This document shows, one piece after another, positions 17,850 through 25,111 of a stretch of DNA of 64,000 nucleotides. Every line of letters starts with the position of its first letter. Within the stretch, counting starts at the first letter, position 1. The translations under genes were made by a program, and so were the position numbers. The stretch covers positions 248,001 to 312,000 of the forward strand of contig NZ_UPSE01000601.1 in assembly GCF_900573885.1 (NCBI RefSeq), read 5' to 3'. The notes beneath the pieces are model-generated. The model was not told the origin of the DNA. It was given only the letters and a program-made list of their open reading frames with translations, and made no database searches. Source of the stretch: Pseudomonas viridiflava (lineage in GTDB: Bacteria; Pseudomonadota; Gammaproteobacteria; Pseudomonadales; Pseudomonadaceae).

Positions 17850-19952
17850 GTGAACCCGGTAATCAAGAAATTTCAGTTCGGTCAATCGACCGTCACTCTC
17901 GAGACTGGCCGCATTGCCCGTCAGGCCTCCGGCGCAGTATTGGTCACCGTTGACGACGACGTCAGCGTATTGGTGACCGTGGTTGGCGCCAAGCAAGCCG
18001 ACCCAGGCAAAGGCTTCTTCCCGCTGTCCGTTCACTACCAAGAAAAAACCTACGCTGCCGGCAAGATTCCTGGCGGCTTCTTCAAGCGTGAAGCGCGTCC
18101 TTCGGAAAAAGAGACCCTGACTTCTCGTCTGATCGACCGTCCGATCCGCCCACTGTTTCCTGAAGGTTTCCTGAACGAAGTTCAGGTGATCTGCACCGTG
18201 GTTTCCACCAGCAAAAAAACCGATCCGGACATCGCTGCCATGATCGGTACCTCGGCTGCCCTGGCTATTTCCGGCATCCCGTTCGAAGGCCCGATTGGCG
18301 CCGCGCGCGTTGCCTTCCACGAAAGCACCGGCTACCTGCTGAACCCGACTTACGAGCAACTCAAGGCTTCGAGCCTGGACATGGTTGTAGCCGGTACCAA
18401 AGACGCCGTGCTGATGGTTGAATCCGAAGCCAAAGAGCTGACCGAAGACCAGATGCTGGGCGCCGTACTGTTCGCCCACGACGAATTCCAATCGGTGATC
18501 AAAGCCGTTGGTGAACTGGCTGCCGAATGTGGCAAGCCGACCTGGGCCTGGGCACCTGCTGCCAAGAACACCGCTCTGCTGGACGCTATCCGCAGCGAAT
18601 TCGGCGATGCCATCTCGCAGGCTTACACCATCACCATCAAGCACGAGCGTTATGGCCGTCTGGGTGAGCTGAAAGACCAGGTTGTTGCCAAGTTCGCCGT
18701 TGAAGGCGGTCCTACCGCTGGTGAAGTGAAAGACGCCTTCGGCGAAATCGAATACCGCACCGTTCGCGAAAACATCGTTAACGGCAAGCCACGTATCGAC
18801 GGCCGCGACACCCGCACCGTTCGCCCGCTGGCCATCGAAGTGGGCGTTCTGGATCGCACCCACGGTTCGGCTCTGTTCACCCGTGGCGAAACCCAGGCGC
18901 TGGTCGTTGCCACCCTCGGCACCGCGCGTGACGCTCAGCTGCTCGACACCCTCGAAGGCGAGCGCAAAGACCCCTTCATGCTGCACTACAACTTCCCTCC
19001 GTACTCGGTGGGCGAGTGTGGCCGCATGGGCGCTACTGGCCGTCGCGAAATCGGTCACGGCCGTCTGGCGCGTCGTTCGGTTCAGGCCATGCTGCCTGCC
19101 GCCGACGTGTTCCCGTACACCATCCGCGTGGTATCGGAAATCACCGAATCCAACGGTTCCAGCTCCATGGCTTCCGTGTGCGGTGCTTCCCTGGCCCTGA
19201 TGGACGCTGGTGTGCCGATGAAGGCGCCGGTTGCCGGTATCGCCATGGGTCTGGTTAAAGAAGGCGAGAAGTTCGCCATCCTCACCGACATCCTCGGTGA
19301 CGAAGACCACCTGGGCGACATGGACTTCAAAGTAGCGGGTACCGCCAAAGGTGTTACCGCGCTGCAGATGGACATCAAGATCAACGGCATCACCGAAGAA
19401 ATCATGGAGATCGCCCTGGGCCAAGCCCTGAAAGCTCGCCTGAACATCCTCGGTCAGATGAACCAGGTTATCGCGACCTCGCGCAGCGAGCTGTCGGCCA
19501 ATGCGCCGACCATGATCGCGATGAAAATCGACCAGGACAAAATTCGCGACGTTATCGGCAAAGGTGGTGCAACCATCCGCGCGATCTGCGAAGAAACCAA
19601 AGCCTCGATCGACATCGAAGACGACGGCTCGATCAAAATCTTCGGCGAAACCAAAGAAGCGGCTGAAGCAGCACGTCAGCGCGTTCTGGGTATTACCGCA
19701 GAGGCTGAAATCGGCAAGATCTACGTCGGTAAGGTTGAGCGCATCGTCGACTTCGGCGCATTCGTAAACATCCTTCCGGGCAAAGACGGTCTGGTGCACA
19801 TCTCGATGCTGAGCGACGCGCGCGTTGAGAAAGTGACCGACATCTTGAAAGAAGGTCAGGAAGTTGAAGTGCTGGTACTGGACGTCGACAACCGTGGCCG
19901 TATCAAACTGTCGATCAAAGACGTAGCGGCGGCGAAAGCTTCTGGCGTTTAA
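17850..19952 (+). CDS. pnp: Polyribonucleotide nucleotidyltransferase (PNPase)
   Basis: 700 residues. Phosphorolytic 3'-5' exoribonuclease, part of the degradosome and sRNA metabolism. It begins with GTG (MNPVIKKFQFGQSTVTLETGR). Two RNase PH-like halves, the second with FTRGETQALVVATLGT and HYNFPPYSVGECGRMG, are followed by a KH domain (IRDVIGKGGATIRAICEE) and a C-terminal S1 domain (GKVERIVDFGAFVNILPGKDGLVHIS). A strong terminator stands 25 bases after the stop and closes the nusA-pnp cluster. Confidence 0.98.
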   Translation: MNPVIKKFQFGQSTVTLETGRIARQASGAVLVTVDDDVSVLVTVVGAKQADPGKGFFPLSVHYQEKTYAAGKIPGGFFKREARPSEKETLTSRLIDRPIRPLFPEGFLNEVQVICTVVSTSKKTDPDIAAMIGTSAALAISGIPFEGPIGAARVAFHESTGYLLNPTYEQLKASSLDMVVAGTKDAVLMVESEAKELTEDQMLGAVLFAHDEFQSVIKAVGELAAECGKPTWAWAPAAKNTALLDAIRSEFGDAISQAYTITIKHERYGRLGELKDQVVAKFAVEGGPTAGEVKDAFGEIEYRTVRENIVNGKPRIDGRDTRTVRPLAIEVGVLDRTHGSALFTRGETQALVVATLGTARDAQLLDTLEGERKDPFMLHYNFPPYSVGECGRMGATGRREIGHGRLARRSVQAMLPAADVFPYTIRVVSEITESNGSSSMASVCGASLALMDAGVPMKAPVAGIAMGLVKEGEKFAILTDILGDEDHLGDMDFKVAGTAKGVTALQMDIKINGITEEIMEIALGQALKARLNILGQMNQVIATSRSELSANAPTMIAMKIDQDKIRDVIGKGGATIRAICEETKASIDIEDDGSIKIFGETKEAAEAARQRVLGITAEAEIGKIYVGKVERIVDFGAFVNILPGKDGLVHISMLSDARVEKVTDILKEGQEVEVLVLDVDNRGRIKLSIKDVAAAKASGV

Positions 19953-19976
19953 CCCGAACGGGTTCGCAGTTTGAAG

Positions 19977-20004
19977 AGAGGGCCCTAACCGGCCCTCTTT
20001 TTTT
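19977..20004 (+). terminator. Rho-independent terminator after pnp
   Basis: AGAGGGCC / CTAACC / GGCCCTCT followed by a run of seven Ts, 25 bases after the pnp stop. It is a canonical intrinsic terminator and ends the translation/RNA-turnover cluster. Confidence 0.95.
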
Positions 20005-20082
20005 GCCCCGAAAATCGTCTTTCTGAAAACATCACGCGGCCGAGACGCCGAACGCCGAGACGCAACAAGGAACGCTGCCTCC

Positions 20083-21498
20083 ATGGAAAAGAGTCTTTGC
20101 CACTACCACCCCACACAGCCTGCCACCTGGCTGTGCCGCACCTGCCCCCGGCATTACGGTGATTGCTGCACGCCGCTTAATGACGACGCTCCGGAAGAAA
20201 GCCCGACCTGCCCGTTGTGCGCCAGTCGCCTGGAATTTCTCGGTGCCGCCAACACGGCGCAACCGTTCTGGGAACGTATTCCGCAGTTTTTCGCTTACGG
20301 GCTGCAAACCGGCCCGCTGGCGTTCAGTGCCCTTATCGCTCTGGCGAGTCTGTTTATGCCGGCCTCAGTGATCTTGTGGACGGTGCTGTTCAGCATCGCC
20401 ACCAAGTATTTCTACAGCGTCATCGAAGCCAGCAGCGAAGCGCAAAAGGCGGCGCCCACCCTCGCCAGTGCGTTTACCGGCCCGGGCTTCAGTTTGTTTT
20501 TCAAACAGATGGCGGTGTTCATTCTCTGCTTCGTGGCGCTGTGGATCGCGGCCGACTTTGAGAGCGAGGCGCTTTACTGGGCCGTCAACATCGCCCTGCT
20601 GCTGGTTATGCCTGCCAGCATCATCCGCCTGGCGCTGGATAAAACCCTCGGCGCGGCACTGAGCCCCGACGAAGTCGGCCAGGTCATCAAGGCCATGGGC
20701 TGGCGCTACCTGATTCTCTGCGCGTTTCTGTTCATTCTCTGGCAGTCGCCGAGCTGGGTGACGATGATGCTTTCCCACGGTCTGCCGCGCGTGGTGCTGT
20801 TCCCTATAGCGGCCTTTCTGTTCAGTTATTTCACCGTGGTGATGTGCGCCATGATGGGCTACGCGGTGTTCCAGTATCAGGGCGCGCTGGGTTATGTAAT
20901 GGCCGAGGAAGACAGCCATAACGGCTTTCCGGCGGCAGAGTATTTGCGCCGCCGTGCCATGGCCGAGGCGGAAATCCGTATCAAGGAGGGCCAGAGCCAG
21001 CAAGCGCTGGAAACCCTCACCGTGGCGCTGGAGCGCGCGCCTGAAGACCTCAAGCTCAACGAGCGTTTCCATCAGTTGCTGTTCAACCTCAACGCCCGCG
21101 AGCGCTGCCTGCGCCATCTCGCGTATTACTTGCCGCTGGCGACGAAAAGCAGCCCGGCGCTGGCATCCACCGCCTTGCTCAACGCGCGCAAGATTCAGCC
21201 GGACTATCTGCCCGACGACCCCTTGGTCTGCGAACGCATCGCCAGCGCCTTGCTCGATCGCCACCGCACTCGCGAAGGCTTGAGCCTGCTGCGCAACCTG
21301 CATCAGCGCTTCCCCGACTATCCGCACATTGCCCGTGCCTATCTGCTGGCGGCACGCGGTTTTGCTGAGGGCCTGGGCCAAGTGGAACCGGCGCAAAAGT
21401 TGTTGGCTTTCGTGCGCGGCCGCTATCCCCAATCCCCCTTGATGGCCGAAGTGGACAATTTGCAGGTTGTCCTCGAACGAATGGCCGCCAAAGGCTGA
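20083..21498 (+). CDS. Membrane protein with N-terminal zinc-finger-like motif and C-terminal TPR-like repeats
   Basis: 471 residues; no named function recognised. The first ~50 residues carry paired Cys/His motifs (CHYHP, WLCRTCPRHYGDCC, CPLCASRL) resembling a B-box/zinc-ribbon fold. About six hydrophobic segments follow between residues 70 and 265. The C-terminal ~190 residues are helical and TPR-like (AEAEIRIKEGQSQQALETLTVALERAPEDL, then repeats of similar spacing), predicted to be cytosolic. The architecture suggests a membrane scaffold whose ends bind other proteins. It stands alone between the pnp terminator and the stress genes. The reading frame is open and codon use matches its neighbours. 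Confidence 0.85.
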   Translation: MEKSLCHYHPTQPATWLCRTCPRHYGDCCTPLNDDAPEESPTCPLCASRLEFLGAANTAQPFWERIPQFFAYGLQTGPLAFSALIALASLFMPASVILWTVLFSIATKYFYSVIEASSEAQKAAPTLASAFTGPGFSLFFKQMAVFILCFVALWIAADFESEALYWAVNIALLLVMPASIIRLALDKTLGAALSPDEVGQVIKAMGWRYLILCAFLFILWQSPSWVTMMLSHGLPRVVLFPIAAFLFSYFTVVMCAMMGYAVFQYQGALGYVMAEEDSHNGFPAAEYLRRRAMAEAEIRIKEGQSQQALETLTVALERAPEDLKLNERFHQLLFNLNARERCLRHLAYYLPLATKSSPALASTALLNARKIQPDYLPDDPLVCERIASALLDRHRTREGLSLLRNLHQRFPDYPHIARAYLLAARGFAEGLGQVEPAQKLLAFVRGRYPQSPLMAEVDNLQVVLERMAAKG

Positions 21499-21506
21499 CA
21501 GTTCAT

Positions 21507-21546
21507 GCAGTTTGCAAGTAAGCGAAGCGGCTAACTTGCAATCTGC
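21507..21546 (+). promoter_or_regulatory. Inverted repeat upstream of the sigma-54 promoter (candidate activator site)
   Basis: Arms with cores TTGCAAGT and ACTTGCAA, extended to GCAG...CTGC (13 of 15 bases complementary), surround a central GCGAAGCGGC. It is centred about 95 bases upstream of the -24/-12 promoter, the normal distance for an enhancer-binding protein. There is no T tract, so it is not an obvious terminator of the preceding gene, though a bare RNA hairpin cannot be excluded. Confidence 0.5.
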
Positions 21547-21614
21547 ACGATCCGCTCCGTTTTGCATGTTTGCTAAGTGGTTGAATTTAAAGGAATAAAG
21601 AGTCTTTTGAAAAC

Positions 21615-21629
21615 TGGCACAGCGCTTGC
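21615..21629 (+). promoter_or_regulatory. Sigma-54 (RpoN) -24/-12 promoter of the BON-domain gene
   Basis: TGGCAC, five bases, TTGC reproduces the RpoN consensus, including GG and GC at the required spacing. It lies 68 bases before the BON gene ATG in the correct orientation. Start of transcription would be near 21641. Confidence 0.75.
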
Positions 21630-21696
21630 GATATGTATTGTGAAACCGCAGCCAGGACAGGCGGCGGAATTTTCAAATGAACAGGAGTGAGACGTT

Positions 21697-22068
21697 ATGA
21701 ACAAGCCATTCAATAAATTGGTTATTGCAGCTGCCACTGCCGGCGCACTGAGCCTGAGCATGACGCCTCTGGCGTTCGCCGACACCACCCACACTTCGAC
21801 TGCGCCGCTGATGATGGCCGCCAGCGACACCGTGGATAACGCTGAAGAAGCGGTAACCGATACCTGGATCACCAGCAAAGTTAAATCCACTTTCGTGGCC
21901 GACAGCGCACTCAGCGCACTGGACATCAAAGTTGAAACCAACAAAGGCGTGGTTGCCCTGTCCGGCGTTGTTAAGAGCGAAGCCGAGCGTGACCTAGCCG
22001 TTGCCAAAGCCAAAGGCATCAAAGGCGTGAAGGCAGTATCTGCCGACGGCCTGAAATCGGCTGATTAA
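21697..22068 (+). CDS. Periplasmic BON-domain protein (OsmY-like)
   Basis: 123 residues with a cleavable signal peptide (MNKPFNKLVIAAATAGALSLSM...AFA, cut near residue 28) and one BON domain: DTWITSKVKSTFVADSALSALDIKVETNKGVVALSGVVKSEAERDLAVAKAKGIKGVKAV, split about residues 54-115. BON domains bind phospholipid and occur in osmotic-stress proteins. It has a good AGGAG ribosome-binding site and is followed by a CsbD-family gene, matching the PA4739-PA4738 pair of P. aeruginosa beyond pnp. Control appears to be by sigma-54, judged from the upstream promoter. Confidence 0.93.
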   Translation: MNKPFNKLVIAAATAGALSLSMTPLAFADTTHTSTAPLMMAASDTVDNAEEAVTDTWITSKVKSTFVADSALSALDIKVETNKGVVALSGVVKSEAERDLAVAKAKGIKGVKAVSADGLKSAD

Positions 22069-22161
22069 TTCCCTCAACTGAACGACTCAGTTGATCGCCA
22101 GACAGCAATTCCCCAGGCGTCATTCTGGCGCCTGGTTCGCCCCATCAAAGGAGGACTTCTC

Positions 22162-22359
22162 ATGAATTCCGACGTGATCAAAGGCAAGTGGAAGCAGCTC
22201 AACGGCAAGATTAAGGAACGTTGGGGCGACCTGACGGACGACGACCTGGATGTCGCCGAAGGGCATAGCGAATACCTGGCAGGGAAACTTCAGGAGCGCT
22301 ATGGGTGGAGCAAAGAAAAAGCTCAGGACGAGCTACGCGACTTCTCTAGTAAGTTGTGA
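22162..22359 (+). CDS. CsbD-family stress-response protein
   Basis: 65 residues, highly charged, cytoplasmic: MNSDVIKGKWKQLNGKIKER, then WGDLTDDDLDVAEGHSEYLAGKLQERYGWSKEKAQDEL. This is the CsbD (YjbJ) pattern, abundant small proteins induced by stress and stationary phase, of unknown mechanism. AAAGGAGG stands upstream. It lies 93 bases after the BON gene with no terminator between, so both probably share the sigma-54-type promoter, and a strong terminator follows. Confidence 0.94.
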   Translation: MNSDVIKGKWKQLNGKIKERWGDLTDDDLDVAEGHSEYLAGKLQERYGWSKEKAQDELRDFSSKL

Positions 22360-22368
22360 GCACACATT

Positions 22369-22398
22369 AAAAACCCCGGACGTGTCCGGGGTTTTTTT
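22369..22398 (+). terminator. Rho-independent terminator after the CsbD gene
   Basis: AAAAACCCCGGAC / GT / GTCCGGGGTTTTT, a long symmetric stem with seven Ts, begins ten bases after the stop. It ends the BON-CsbD unit. Confidence 0.95.
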
Positions 22399-22420
22399 AT
22401 GTCTGCGCACAACCGGACGG

Positions 22421-22535
22421 CTTCCGGGTCGTCGGCCGGGCGGCGTTGCTCCTCGCTTTTGATGCTCACGTACTTCAGTACGCTGCGCTCAAAAGCTGCG
22501 GGCGCCTTGCCCGACCTTAGCCCCGAAACCCTCGA
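22421..22535 (+). repeat. Dispersed ~115-base palindromic repeat, copy 1
   Basis: Centre TGCTCACGTACTTCAGTACG followed by CTGCGCTCAAAAG is shared, in opposite orientation, with 24231-24354 on the other side of the rhomboid gene. The flanks also match: GTCGGCC..CGGCGTTG on one side and GCCTTG..TAGCCCGAAA-like sequence on the other. No reading frame is conserved, so it looks like a non-coding mobile repeat. Confidence 0.7.
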
Positions 22536-22567
22536 GCGAGTAACGGCCACCTTCGCAATGCCAGCAC

Positions 22568-22641
22568 GTAGGATGGGTTGAGCGAAGCGAAGCCCATCGT
22601 TACGCGAATCGATGGGCTTCGCTTCGCTCAACCCATCCTAC
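22568..22641. repeat. Perfect 74-base inverted repeat (REP-like, GTAGGATGGGTTGAGCG family)
   Basis: Two 32-base perfectly complementary arms beginning GTAGGATGGGTTGAGCGAAG flank the spacer TTACGCGAAT. Related arms occur at 28183-28226 (single) and 33688-33786 (paired), with TTGGG in place of ATGGG. The form is that of paired palindromic units mobilised by a transposase encoded elsewhere. Confidence 0.85.
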
Positions 22642-22658
22642 GGCCGCTCATAGGTATC

Positions 22659-22743
22659 TGTAGGAGCAAGCTTGCTCGCGAACCCCTGCAAACGATGATC
22701 GCGACCGAGGTTCGCAGGGTCGCCAGCAAGCTGGCGCCTACAC
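22659..22743. repeat. REP-type pair (TGTAGGAGCAAGCTTGCTCGCG ... CCAGCAAGCTGGCGCCTACA)
   Basis: A short palindromic unit, TGTAGGAGCAAGCTTGCTCG, then about 35 bases, then a second unit ending GCGCCTACA in reverse. This is the common Pseudomonas REP signature. Together with the preceding repeats it fills the 394-base gap between CsbD and the rhomboid gene; no gene is visible there. Confidence 0.8.
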
Positions 22744-22753
22744 AAAAGCGGCG

Positions 22754-24202
22754 CTAGCGGGCGATGTGCTGCTGGTATACGCCCAGTTGCTGCGTTTGCT
22801 CGGCATCGGGATAAACGGCGCGCAGGAATTCGTGCAGTTCGGCCACGCTTCTTCGGTCGTCTTGCTGGCCGAGCTGTTTGGCCAGTTGCAGGGTCAGCGC
22901 GGGCAGTTGCGGCGGGCGGTTGCGGGTCTGGATGAGTTTTCGCCAGGCTGACAGCGCGCGCGCGCCGTCGCGGGCATGGAGCAGGCGTTGCAGCAAGTGC
23001 AGCTGCACGGCGGGGTGGTGCAGCAGGGCGAATTGCCCGCTGTCGTCGGCAAGGCGTTGCAGTTGCGGCAGGTTCGCCGTGGCCTGGGGCAGGGCGAAAA
23101 ACTGTTTGAGCACGGCGCTGAGCAGCACTTTGTCTTCGCGACTCTTTGCCACCGGGTACAGACGCTCAAGCAGCAGCAGGCGGGCCGGGTAACGGGCAAG
23201 CAAGTCCAGGCCGCGTGTCGCCGCCTGTTCGAGGTTGAACTGGCCGATCAGGTTATCCAGTGCAGCCACTTCACGTTTGAACGGTGCGTCCGGATCTTCT
23301 TTATTGAGGTACGCCTCATCGACGTTCAGCCGACCCACCTGGCGCGGTAACCACACTGCAAGAAAGCCCGCCCCCATGCCGCCCAAGTGGGCGTAGTAGT
23401 TGACGTGGTCGTCGGCCAGCAGCAGGCCATACAGTTCTTTGCCCATCCAGATCGGCAGAATCCACAGGGCCGGCGCGCGGAAGTAGCCGAACATGGGCCC
23501 CAGCCAGTAGAAGAAGTTGATCCGCCGCAGCCCGTAAACCCCCAGATACATGCCCATCAGCCCGGCAATTGCGCCGGACGCGCCCATACCCGTGGCCCAC
23601 ACCGGGTCCATTACCCACCACAGCAGATGCGAGGCCAACCCGCTAACCAGATACAAGCCCACGTACACGCCCGGGTTCAGGGCGCGCTCCAGGGCGAAGC
23701 CGAAGATAAACAGGAACAGCATATTGCCGGCCAGGTGGCCGAAGTCGGCGTGCAGGAACATGGCGCCAAACAAGCCTTGCACGGTGAACTTCGCCGGAAT
23801 AAAGCCGAAGCGATAGTTGCTGATGGTGTTGCGCACCGCCTCGGCCTTGGCGCGGTCCGCTTGCCACTTGGGGTCGTCCTGATACGCCGGGGTGTAATGC
23901 AGGGTGTTTTCGAATTCGAGATCGCCGAGGATGATTTGCGCCAGTTGCACGCGGGGCGCAGAGGTCAGCCATTTGCGCTGGGTGTCATCGAGCTCGTTAC
24001 GGGTGCTGAACGACTCGATAAAGAGGGCTTTTTCACGGCTGAGTAAACCGGCTTCCAGATACGCTTTTACCGCCACCTCTTGCCGCGCGCTGTCGCCGCC
24101 CTGGTAGCCGAAGTAAATCAGCACGTTGAGCACGATTAAAAGCAGGGTAATGACAGGCGGTTTTTTCCAGTCCAGCGGGTGTTCAGCAGGGATGATCAGC
24201 AC
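22754..24202 (-). CDS. Rhomboid-family intramembrane serine protease with C-terminal helical extension
   Basis: 482 residues. Rhomboids cleave membrane proteins within the bilayer. After the first helix (VITLLLIVLNVLIYFGY) comes a large soluble insert, then the core: FLHADFGHLAGNMLFLFIFGFALE, the catalytic-serine motif GASGAIAGLMG near residue 207, and the His-bearing helix YYAHLGGMGAGFLAVWL. The last ~190 residues are soluble and TPR-like (repeated leucine-rich helices), much longer than a bare rhomboid and possibly substrate- or partner-binding. Start is GTG with GGAAG before it. The gene is bracketed by inverted copies of a ~120-base repeat. Confidence 0.92.
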   Translation of the reverse strand: MLIIPAEHPLDWKKPPVITLLLIVLNVLIYFGYQGGDSARQEVAVKAYLEAGLLSREKALFIESFSTRNELDDTQRKWLTSAPRVQLAQIILGDLEFENTLHYTPAYQDDPKWQADRAKAEAVRNTISNYRFGFIPAKFTVQGLFGAMFLHADFGHLAGNMLFLFIFGFALERALNPGVYVGLYLVSGLASHLLWWVMDPVWATGMGASGAIAGLMGMYLGVYGLRRINFFYWLGPMFGYFRAPALWILPIWMGKELYGLLLADDHVNYYAHLGGMGAGFLAVWLPRQVGRLNVDEAYLNKEDPDAPFKREVAALDNLIGQFNLEQAATRGLDLLARYPARLLLLERLYPVAKSREDKVLLSAVLKQFFALPQATANLPQLQRLADDSGQFALLHHPAVQLHLLQRLLHARDGARALSAWRKLIQTRNRPPQLPALTLQLAKQLGQQDDRRSVAELHEFLRAVYPDAEQTQQLGVYQQHIAR

Positions 24203-24230
24203 GGCGTCTTCCGATGACTTGATAGTTGAT

Positions 24231-24354
24231 CTCGGGCTTTCGGGCTAGAGCCAGACAAGGCGAAAGCCTTTTTTTAAGCGCAGCGTACTGCAGTACGTGA
24301 GCATTAAAAAAAGACTTTCAACGCCGTATGGCCGACGCCCGTAAGCCCGATGCG
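24231..24354 (-). repeat. Dispersed ~120-base palindromic repeat, copy 2
   Basis: The core CGTACTGCAGTACG is a perfect palindrome inside a longer one (CTTTTTTTAA ... TTAAAAAAAG). Read on the minus strand, it matches the element at 22421-22535 including the outer flanks. It separates the DUF2845 gene from the rhomboid gene and could also act as a terminator in either direction. Confidence 0.7.
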
Positions 24355-24356
24355 GT

Positions 24357-24653
24357 TTAGCCGCGTTTGCTGTCGATCCGCACCAGTCGCCCGCCCTCGA
24401 AGCGCAGGAAGTACATCATTCCGCCTTCTCTCGGGCCGTACACCCATTCCTGGACTTCTACTTCGGTGCTTCTGGCGCCGGAGCGGGTTTTTTCGTAGCC
24501 GATGATATTGCTGCTGACGGGTTCGCCGCATTTTGTCTGCACTTCAATGGCACGGTCGCCTTCGCTGGCGATGCCTTTGGCACACCGCAGGGAGGCTTCG
24601 CTCTGGCTCGCGATAGCCAGTAACGGCAGACAGAGTAAAAACAGTTTTTTCAT
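24357..24653 (-). CDS. DUF2845-type secreted protein, copy A
   Basis: 98 residues with signal peptide MKKLFLLCLPLLAIASQSEA. The mature part holds two cysteines (LRCAKG, TKCGEP) probably disulfide-bonded, a WVYGP motif, and ends YFLRFEGGRLVRIDSKRG. It is clearly paralogous to the next gene upstream (copy B). The family is DUF2845, periplasmic, function unknown. GACAGGAAG precedes the ATG. The downstream flank is the palindromic repeat. Confidence 0.9.
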   Translation of the reverse strand: MKKLFLLCLPLLAIASQSEASLRCAKGIASEGDRAIEVQTKCGEPVSSNIIGYEKTRSGARSTEVEVQEWVYGPREGGMMYFLRFEGGRLVRIDSKRG

Positions 24654-24690
24654 GGCAGGGCTTCCTGTCCTGTTGGCGTTAGGGAGGCGC

Positions 24691-25002
24691 TTAGCCGCCC
24701 CGTTTGGAGTCGATGTTTACCAGCCGATTGCCTTCGAAGCGCAGGTAGTAATACATGCCGTTGCGCGGGCCGTACGCCCATTCTTCCACCAGCACTTCAC
24801 TGCGTTCGCCGTAGTAGCCGTAAATCACTTTATTGGCCACCACGTTTCGGGTAAGCGGCTGGCCACATTTGCTTTCCACTTCACCAGAGCGATCGTCGAC
24901 GCTGATCAAGCCGCTCTCGCAACGCAAGGTGGCTGAGGCAAGCGCGTGGTTGCAAACGAGGAGGGCGAGCAGGCCGATAGCCTGTATGGCGGGGCTTTTC
25001 AC
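24691..25002 (-). CDS. DUF2845-type secreted protein, copy B
   Basis: 103 residues, signal peptide to about residue 23 (...NHALA), then ATLRCESGLISV, VESKCGQPL, EEWAYGPRNGMYYYLRFEGNRLVNIDSKRG. The two cysteines and the WxYGPR..YYLRFEG..LV.IDSKRG tail are shared with copy A, 37 bases downstream, so this is a tandem duplication that has diverged. Both are on the minus strand and probably co-transcribed. Role unknown. Confidence 0.9.
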   Translation of the reverse strand: MKSPAIQAIGLLALLVCNHALASATLRCESGLISVDDRSGEVESKCGQPLTRNVVANKVIYGYYGERSEVLVEEWAYGPRNGMYYYLRFEGNRLVNIDSKRGG

Positions 25003-25111
25003 GGAGGATGTCCGATGGCGATGTAGGGAATAGGCTACACCCGTGTATCGCCCCTGTCACACCGCGGAAAGACGCCGCAATCCTTTTCCCAAAGGCTTGC
25101 GGCGCCTGTCG

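Noticed and set aside
17647..17853. 68-codon frame between rpsO and pnp
   Set aside because: No family resemblance or good ribosome-binding site; the end overlaps the pnp start and the region is better explained as pnp leader.
22399..22581. 60-codon frame after the CsbD terminator
   Set aside because: Consists of repeat sequence only, with no ribosome-binding site or homology.
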